A stretch of DNA of 6,791 nt, taken from an uncultured Spirochaetales bacterium. GTDB lineage: Bacteria; Spirochaetota; Spirochaetia; Sphaerochaetales; Sphaerochaetaceae. Shown here piece by piece: positions 6,399-6,791 of this stretch; the first letter of the stretch is position 1, and each line of letters begins with the position of its first letter. The notes beneath the pieces were generated by a model. It did no database searches and was not told the origin of the DNA. It saw only the letters and a program-made list of their open reading frames with translations. The stretch spans positions 1-6,791 of the forward strand of contig CASEZU010000045.1 in assembly GCA_949292445.1 (NCBI GenBank), in the 5' to 3' direction. The translations under genes and the position numbers were made by a program.

Positions 6399-6791
6399 TT
6401 AGAACGGGTACCAGAACTTCACGCCGAAGACGAACCTTGAAAGCACTGCTGCTGTAAGGATGAGGAAAACAGCTGCGATTGCACAGAAGTCCCCCTTCTT
6501 CATGGGCCTGGCCATATACCAGGTCCTTTTCCTGCTGCGTCCGAAACCGCGGAGCACCATCGCATTTGAAATCGTGTCTATCCTCTCGAGTGACGACAGC
6601 ACAAGCGGCGCAAGGACACTCGAGACGCTCTTTATCCTCTGCAGGAGCGAGACATTCCTGGATATATCCACGCCGCGGGCCATCTGCGCGTGCATTATAT
6701 GCATGTAATCATCGGTTATCTCCGGTATGTAACGGAGCGTGAGGGCCACAGAATAGCTTATGCGGTAGGAGAAATGGAGCCGGTTGAGGCT
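6399..6791 (-). CDS. ecfT: ECF transporter membrane component EcfT, C-terminal part
   Basis: The reading frame is open to the right edge, giving 130 visible residues of a protein normally about 260 long. The 5' half lies outside, and a GTG at 6749 is internal rather than a start. EcfT is the membrane scaffold that couples two cytoplasmic ATPases to a substrate-binding S component for uptake of vitamins or metal ions. The visible part shows the first coupling motif, MARGVD (residues 37-42 of the fragment, Ala38-Arg39-Gly40), an amphipathic helical stretch, the second coupling motif in MVLRGFGRSRKRT (Arg81-Gly82), and a final hydrophobic segment ending in FWYPF. The second motif has Leu in place of the common Ala, as in many homologues. 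The ATPase and S-component genes would be expected just upstream, beyond the edge. The gene is followed after one base by the MATE gene, implying one transcript. The transported substrate is unknown. Confidence 0.87.
   Translation of the reverse strand, partial: SLNRLHFSYRISYSVALTLRYIPEITDDYMHIMHAQMARGVDISRNVSLLQRIKSVSSVLAPLVLSSLERIDTISNAMVLRGFGRSRKRTWYMARPMKKGDFCAIAAVFLILTAAVLSRFVFGVKFWYPF

Noticed and set aside
6399..6749. A complete 116-residue protein starting at GTG 6749
   Set aside because: The frame stays open to the window edge with fitting EcfT-like sequence (SLNRLHFSYRISYS) upstream, so the GTG is an internal Val codon.
1..6791. A novel defence, mobile or biosynthetic system spanning the window
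   Set aside because: Every sizeable stretch is accounted for by known transporter and glycosyltransferase families in normal operon layouts. There are no repeats arrays, integrases, toxin-antitoxin pairs or unknown genes.

Overview
This 6.8 kb window is gene-dense bacterial DNA of moderately high GC content. It looks like ordinary chromosome, with no rRNA, tRNA, CRISPR array, transposase or phage gene visible. The best guess for the host is a diderm bacterium of the Spirochaetota (Sphaerochaeta/Treponema-like). This is an inference from the style of the binding-protein leader (a Lys-rich start, then AFA followed by QGGSES), from the BMP-type importer, and from a glycolipid-type glycosyltransferase. 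No marker gene is present to prove it.

Left part (1-3733, minus strand): a BMP-family ABC importer operon, read right to left. The order is a secreted solute-binding protein (2702-3733), a double ATPase of the YufO/RbsA type (1131-2648), a first permease (1131/1134 overlap, ending at 49), and the first 15 codons of a second permease (1-47) that runs off the window. The binding-protein gene has a good sigma70-type promoter with an extended -10 and a strong ribosome site. A hairpin followed by a T-tract lies between it and the ATPase gene, and the ATPase gene has no visible ribosome site. Together these would make the binding protein more abundant than the membrane complex. The ligand is probably a nucleoside or related small molecule by family, but several ligand-pocket positions differ from the classic purine-nucleoside binders.

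Middle (3734-3930): a 197-base divergent intergenic region. It holds the importer promoter, a 7-base inverted repeat just upstream of that promoter, an imperfect direct repeat, and a hairpin directly abutting the start codon of the next gene.

Right part: a plus-strand GT4 glycosyltransferase (3931-5094), whose sequence most resembles the diacylglycerol glucosyltransferases that make membrane glycolipids. It faces a minus-strand pair: the 3' part of an ECF-transporter membrane component, EcfT (6399 to the right edge), and a MATE-family exporter (5054-6397) starting one base after the EcfT stop. The glycosyltransferase and MATE genes converge and overlap by 41 coding bases.

I did not find a convincing previously undescribed system. 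The points most worth checking are regulatory or architectural: the intra-operon attenuator, the start-abutting hairpin, the convergent coding overlap, and the altered ligand pocket of the binding protein.
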